A DNA stretch of 9,072 nt from Fidelibacterota bacterium. GTDB lineage: Bacteria > Marinisomatota > Marinisomatia > Marinisomatales > UBA8229. The translations under genes were made by a program, and so were the position numbers. The stretch is taken from NCBI GenBank assembly GCA_002686675.1, contig NYYF01000064.1, positions 1 to 9,072 of the forward strand, written 5' to 3'. Below, piece by piece: positions 6,408 to 9,072 of this stretch (position 1 is the first letter of the stretch; every line of letters starts with the position of its first letter). Under the pieces are notes generated by a model. The model worked only from the letters and a program-made list of their open reading frames with translations. It was not told the DNA's origin and searched no databases.

Positions 6408-6773
6408 TCATTTTTTAATCAAAGAATCCATTTTTTTTAGTAATTGTTTAAACTGAACTGGTTTAGTTTCAAACTCGTCACATCCTGCCCTCAGTGCCTC
6501 ATTTTTATCATCATCCATAGCATGTGCTGTTAAAGCAATAACAGGGATATGTTGTGTCAGCTCATTTGCTTTTATCTCTTTAGTCGCTGTTAAACCATCT
6601 TTCACTGGCAAGCTTAGGTCCATTAGTACCAAGTCTGGCAACTCTGCTTTTGTCATATCCACAGCTTCCTGTCCATCAATTGCACAAATGATTTCATACT
6701 GTTTTAACTCTAACCTCCTGCTGAGCATTATCCTGTTAAATTCGTTATCCTCTACCAGTAAGATTTTGGTCAT
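6408..6773 (-). CDS. Single-domain response regulator (CheY-like receiver)
   Basis: A 121-residue stand-alone receiver with no output domain. Key residues are present: acidic pocket E8/D9, phospho-acceptor D52 (LVLMDLSLP), T82, F101 and K104 (ETKPV). It most resembles the receivers of hybrid kinases and phosphorelay intermediates (VEDNEFNRIML). It is the last gene of the FIST-kinase operon: the start lies 38 bp after the kinase stop, preceded by purine-rich AAAGAAGAAATA, a weak ribosome binding site. A TATAAT on the minus strand at 6802-6797 could allow extra internal transcription, though no good -35 accompanies it. The probable phosphodonor is the adjacent kinase, which has no receiver of its own. 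The output is unknown: it may act by protein contact, through a distant phosphotransfer protein, or as a phosphate sink competing with the receiver-cyclase. Confidence 0.93.
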   Translation of the reverse strand: MTKILLVEDNEFNRIMLSRRLELKQYEIICAIDGQEAVDMTKAELPDLVLMDLSLPVKDGLTATKEIKANELTQHIPVIALTAHAMDDDKNEALRAGCDEFETKPVQFKQLLKKMDSLIKK

Positions 6774-6811
6774 TATTTCTTCTTTTTTAGGTTGAAATTA
6801 TAGAACAGATT

Positions 6812-7774
6812 TCACTGATCATTTTTTCTTCTTGCTTTTACAGGTTTTCTTCTATCAATTATTGTCGGTATTTTTATTGTGAAGGTGGTCCCTTTATCCA
6901 GTACACTCTCACATGATACAGTCCCATTCATCATTTCGCAATATTTTTTTGTAATGCTCAGACCTAAACCCGTTCCCTTTTGATCTACAAATGAAGAAGA
7001 TTTTGTTTGAATAAACGGAGCAAATATATTCTCTATTTCATCAGAAGACATTCCTATTCCTGTGTCAACCACTTTCATTAATATATATTTCTCATTTTTT
7101 TCTCTATAATTTTTTACTTCTAAAATTATTTTCCCCTTTTTTGTAAACTTGGCAGAATTACTGATCAGATTTATAATTATCTGCCGTACTTTTAATTCAT
7201 CCCATAATACATTATAAAGGTTATTATCATGGTCCAAAATAAAGTGGTTGGCATTTTTATCTATCATGGGTTGCACCATAGATTTAATATCCATTAAAAG
7301 GTCGGACAGTGGAAAATTATCCAACATCAACTCTGTCTTTCCAGCCTCTATTTTTGAAAGATCCAGTATGTCATTAATGATTACTAACAAGTATCTTGCA
7401 GACGAATGAATTCTTTCTACATCCAATAATACTTCATCTTCTTCAAGGTTATTGTATTCTTCCAAGATAAGCTCACTGAAACCAATGATAGCATTTAATG
7501 GAGACCGAAGCTCATGGCTCATATTTGCAAGGAACTGACTTTTTGCATTGTTTGCATCATTGGAAAGTCTGGAGGCTTTTGAGAGTTGTTTATTTAGCTC
7601 CATTAGTTCATTAGACGAGATCTCAAGTGATCGCTCTGATAGATAGCGGTCCCTGTCGGCACCTTCGTACACATTTTCTACCATTTTTAAAAAATGTCCC
7701 CACTGACTTTGTTCTGGATATATATTGTTATCAATCCCAAGCCTTCTCAATTGCCTGGTCAATGTTCGGTGCAT
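6812..7774 (-). CDS. Soluble histidine kinase, FIST-associated
   Basis: A 320-residue kinase with HisKA and HATPase_c domains, no membrane segment and no PAS or GAF sensor. Residues 1-62 form a conserved N-terminal module (TRQLRRLGI, then DRYLSERSLEISSNEL) that I recognise from memory as common in kinases and cyclases encoded beside FIST genes. It leads into a coiled coil (about 55-80). The H-box is SHELRSP with phospho-acceptor H87. The N-box holds N202 and N206, the G1 box is DTGIGM (237-242), the F-box is FAPF (251-254), and the G2 box is GTGLGLSI (267-274). The C-terminus is basic (RRKPVKARRK). The ATG lies 2 bp after the FIST stop with no Shine-Dalgarno sequence, so translation is probably coupled to the FIST gene. 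Lacking a sensor, it probably takes its signal from the FIST protein. Likely targets are the downstream receiver protein and possibly the receiver of the convergent cyclase. Confidence 0.94.
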   Translation of the reverse strand: MHRTLTRQLRRLGIDNNIYPEQSQWGHFLKMVENVYEGADRDRYLSERSLEISSNELMELNKQLSKASRLSNDANNAKSQFLANMSHELRSPLNAIIGFSELILEEYNNLEEDEVLLDVERIHSSARYLLVIINDILDLSKIEAGKTELMLDNFPLSDLLMDIKSMVQPMIDKNANHFILDHDNNLYNVLWDELKVRQIIINLISNSAKFTKKGKIILEVKNYREKNEKYILMKVVDTGIGMSSDEIENIFAPFIQTKSSSFVDQKGTGLGLSITKKYCEMMNGTVSCESVLDKGTTFTIKIPTIIDRRKPVKARRKNDQ

Positions 7775-7776
7775 AT

Positions 7777-8913
7777 TTATGATTCGCTTATGATAGTAAG
7801 TGTCATGGTCTGGTTGTGGAGATCACAGTCTTGGTTTACAAAATTTGGAGAAATCTCCCCATAAGAATAGTAACCAACAAGCTGTGTATTATCAGGTAGG
7901 ACGTCTAAAGTAGCTTCTAATTCCTCTTCAACTCTTTCTTTAAGAACTAATCTTCTGCCAACACAACTGATTCCTATTGCCAATGTGTCACTACTGGTGC
8001 TCTCAAAGTTCGTATGTATGGCTGCTGTTTGCGCACCCTCAATTAGATTATCAAAGTTTGCTTTCATCAATTGTGCTAAATATCCTTCCGGTATGTCCCC
8101 GGCAAATGTCAGTGACTTCGCATCATCATCAACAGCAAGGATGGTTCTGACCAATGGATTCCTGTCATCAGCGTCTTTTCTGATCGAAAGCGGAAATAAT
8201 AATCCTGATGAAGGCAACTCAGTGGCAAGATCTCCTAAATAAGTTTTATACAGATCCAGTGCAGGTTTATCATCTAAGGAATACAAAATATTGCCCTTGG
8301 ATTTTGTGACTGTTCTCTCCGGACCAAAAACATCCCAGCCACCCTTATAACCACTATTATAGTGTAACATGTTTCCATAAAATCCTATCGCTGTCACACA
8401 ATTCTGTGTGGGATGTCCTTCATTTAACACCCATGTTCTCTCAAAGCGTGGACCATCTCCAGCAAGTCCACCGGTTACAACCACATTTTTTGGTAAAATA
8501 TCATTGAATCCTTTTACAAGCTCACTTCCGTTTATATTGAGACCGTCGGATAAAAGAAAAACAGCCTGCAGATTATCTTCCAAAAGATTATCAGCCAAGT
8601 GTCTTCCGGCAGTACGAGAATTTTCAGGCAATCCAACCTCAGTTGAAAAAGACTGCAATTTAGTATGATCAAACTTTGTTACAGCAACAGACACACTTTG
8701 GTCTTGAACCGTATTTTGAAATATCTCCCCTGCAGTTGAACAACCTATAAATTTTGATGTGGGAAAATAATCTTTCAATGGATCCAATATTGAATCATCA
8801 TCCAATAGTGCGCTATCAGCAAATAGGAGGATTAGAGTATCTTCAGAGTCCAGATCAGGAAAGGGTTGTTCAAATACTTTATCTGAAGTCGTGTGAAAGG
8901 TAGAAAGTTTCAT
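7777..8913 (-). CDS. FIST-domain signal sensor protein (FIST_N + FIST_C)
   Basis: A 378-residue soluble protein of the FIST family, which is proposed to sense small molecules, perhaps amino acids, for associated signalling proteins; the ligand has not been shown for most members. FIST_N (about 25-215) shows GCSTAGEI (57-64), GGLAGDG (148-154) and GGWDVFGPER (191-200). FIST_C (about 216-360) shows PALDLYKTYLG (217-227), GDIPEGY (272-278), CVGRR (317-321) and YSYGEI (349-354), and the protein ends with LHNQTMTLT (365-373). The length is full for the family. No signal peptide is present, so it acts in the cytoplasm. The start is fixed by a near-perfect Shine-Dalgarno sequence 7 bases upstream. 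It is the first gene of an operon with the kinase (2-bp gap) and the receiver protein, which supports a sensor role for that kinase. Confidence 0.95.
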   Translation of the reverse strand: MKLSTFHTTSDKVFEQPFPDLDSEDTLILLFADSALLDDDSILDPLKDYFPTSKFIGCSTAGEIFQNTVQDQSVSVAVTKFDHTKLQSFSTEVGLPENSRTAGRHLADNLLEDNLQAVFLLSDGLNINGSELVKGFNDILPKNVVVTGGLAGDGPRFERTWVLNEGHPTQNCVTAIGFYGNMLHYNSGYKGGWDVFGPERTVTKSKGNILYSLDDKPALDLYKTYLGDLATELPSSGLLFPLSIRKDADDRNPLVRTILAVDDDAKSLTFAGDIPEGYLAQLMKANFDNLIEGAQTAAIHTNFESTSSDTLAIGISCVGRRLVLKERVEEELEATLDVLPDNTQLVGYYSYGEISPNFVNQDCDLHNQTMTLTIISES

Positions 8914-8920
8914 GATAAGT

Positions 8921-8928
8921 CCTCCTTT
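8921..8928 (-). promoter_or_regulatory. Strong ribosome binding site of the FIST gene
   Basis: The minus strand reads AAAGGAGG, then 7 bases, then ATG. This is the only strong Shine-Dalgarno sequence in the window. It fixes the FIST start and suggests high translation of the operon's first gene. Confidence 0.85.
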
Positions 8929-8956
8929 AAAAAATTAAATCTTAACATAATCCTGT

Positions 8957-8962
8957 ATTATA
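8957..8962 (-). promoter_or_regulatory. Possible -10 box (TATAAT) for the FIST operon
   Basis: The minus strand reads GTATAATAC here, about 44 bp upstream of the FIST ATG, giving a plausible leader length. No consensus -35 lies 16-18 bp upstream; the nearest TTGA-like sequence (TTGATC, 8989-8984) is 21 bp away, so the promoter would be non-canonical or activator-dependent. Confidence 0.35.
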
Positions 8963-9043
8963 CGGCGAAAGTCTACACCCATGGATCAAATCTTACAATA
9001 ATTACCAAAAAATAATTATTCTTCATTTATCAAAAATTGGTTT

Positions 9044-9066
9044 GTGTCCACCATTTGTGTGTCCAC
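9044..9066. repeat. Direct repeat GTGTCCAC x2 at the right edge
   Basis: GTGTCCAC occurs at 9044-9051 and 9059-9066, 15 bp apart and embedded in TTTGTG context. It could be a regulator half-site pair upstream of the FIST operon, or sequence at the edge of an insertion element lying outside the window. Neither can be decided from here. Apart from this, the promoter candidate and the ribosome binding site, the 159 bp upstream of the FIST gene show nothing recognisable. Confidence 0.4.
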
Positions 9067-9072
9067 TTTTTA

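Noticed and set aside
7985..8668. Plus-strand ORFs of 85 and 86 residues inside the FIST gene
   Set aside because: Antisense shadows of a full-length FIST coding sequence, with no ribosome binding site or recognisable domain.

Overview
The window is bacterial and rich in signal transduction. It carries two class III nucleotide cyclases, a long tetratricopeptide-repeat (TPR) protein split over two reading frames, and a FIST sensor / histidine kinase / response regulator operon. I see no rRNA, tRNA, CRISPR array or complete mobile element. Base composition is moderately AT-rich and uneven: sampled lines of the first cyclase and the FIST gene are near 45-55% GC, while the second cyclase, the kinase and the intergenic regions fall to about 20-43%. 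The host cannot be named from this sequence. GAF-GAF-PAS cyclases, TPR proteins and FIST kinases together occur in cyanobacteria, deltaproteobacterial lineages and uncultured marine groups. A Shine-Dalgarno sequence is clear only before the FIST gene.

Left half, plus strand (2-4534). The first gene is a CyaB1-like adenylate cyclase (GAF-GAF-PAS-cyclase-TPR). Its reading frame is open to the left edge, so its 5' end probably lies outside the window. Four bases later comes a 516-residue protein made almost wholly of TPRs. It overlaps by 4 bases (GTGA) a second TPR ORF of 233 residues. Repeat spacing and the sequence KQGN in the second frame suggest these two ORFs are one protein interrupted by a frameshift. 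The long TPR protein has a 250-residue super-repeat of seven TPRs, one of which is a 46-residue version carrying a DGT loop.

Middle (4535-4789). A 255-bp AT-rich intergenic region holds several inverted repeats, including 10-bp perfect arms around a 20-nt spacer next to a TATAAT box. It leads into a second cyclase gene (4790-6385) encoding an orphan kinase-type DHp helix pair, a receiver domain and an adenylate cyclase domain.

Right half, minus strand (8913 down to 6408). A FIST-domain sensor gene with a strong ribosome binding site is followed after 2 bp by a soluble histidine kinase gene, and after 38 bp by a single-domain response regulator gene. This operon converges on the second cyclase gene.

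Working model (inference): the FIST protein senses a small ligand and controls the kinase. The kinase phosphorylates the stand-alone regulator and possibly the receiver domain of the neighbouring cyclase, turning the signal into cAMP. The GAF-GAF-PAS cyclase is a second, independently gated cAMP source, with the TPR protein as a likely scaffold. The two cyclases belong to different subtypes by their base-selecting residues (Lys/Thr and Lys/Asp).
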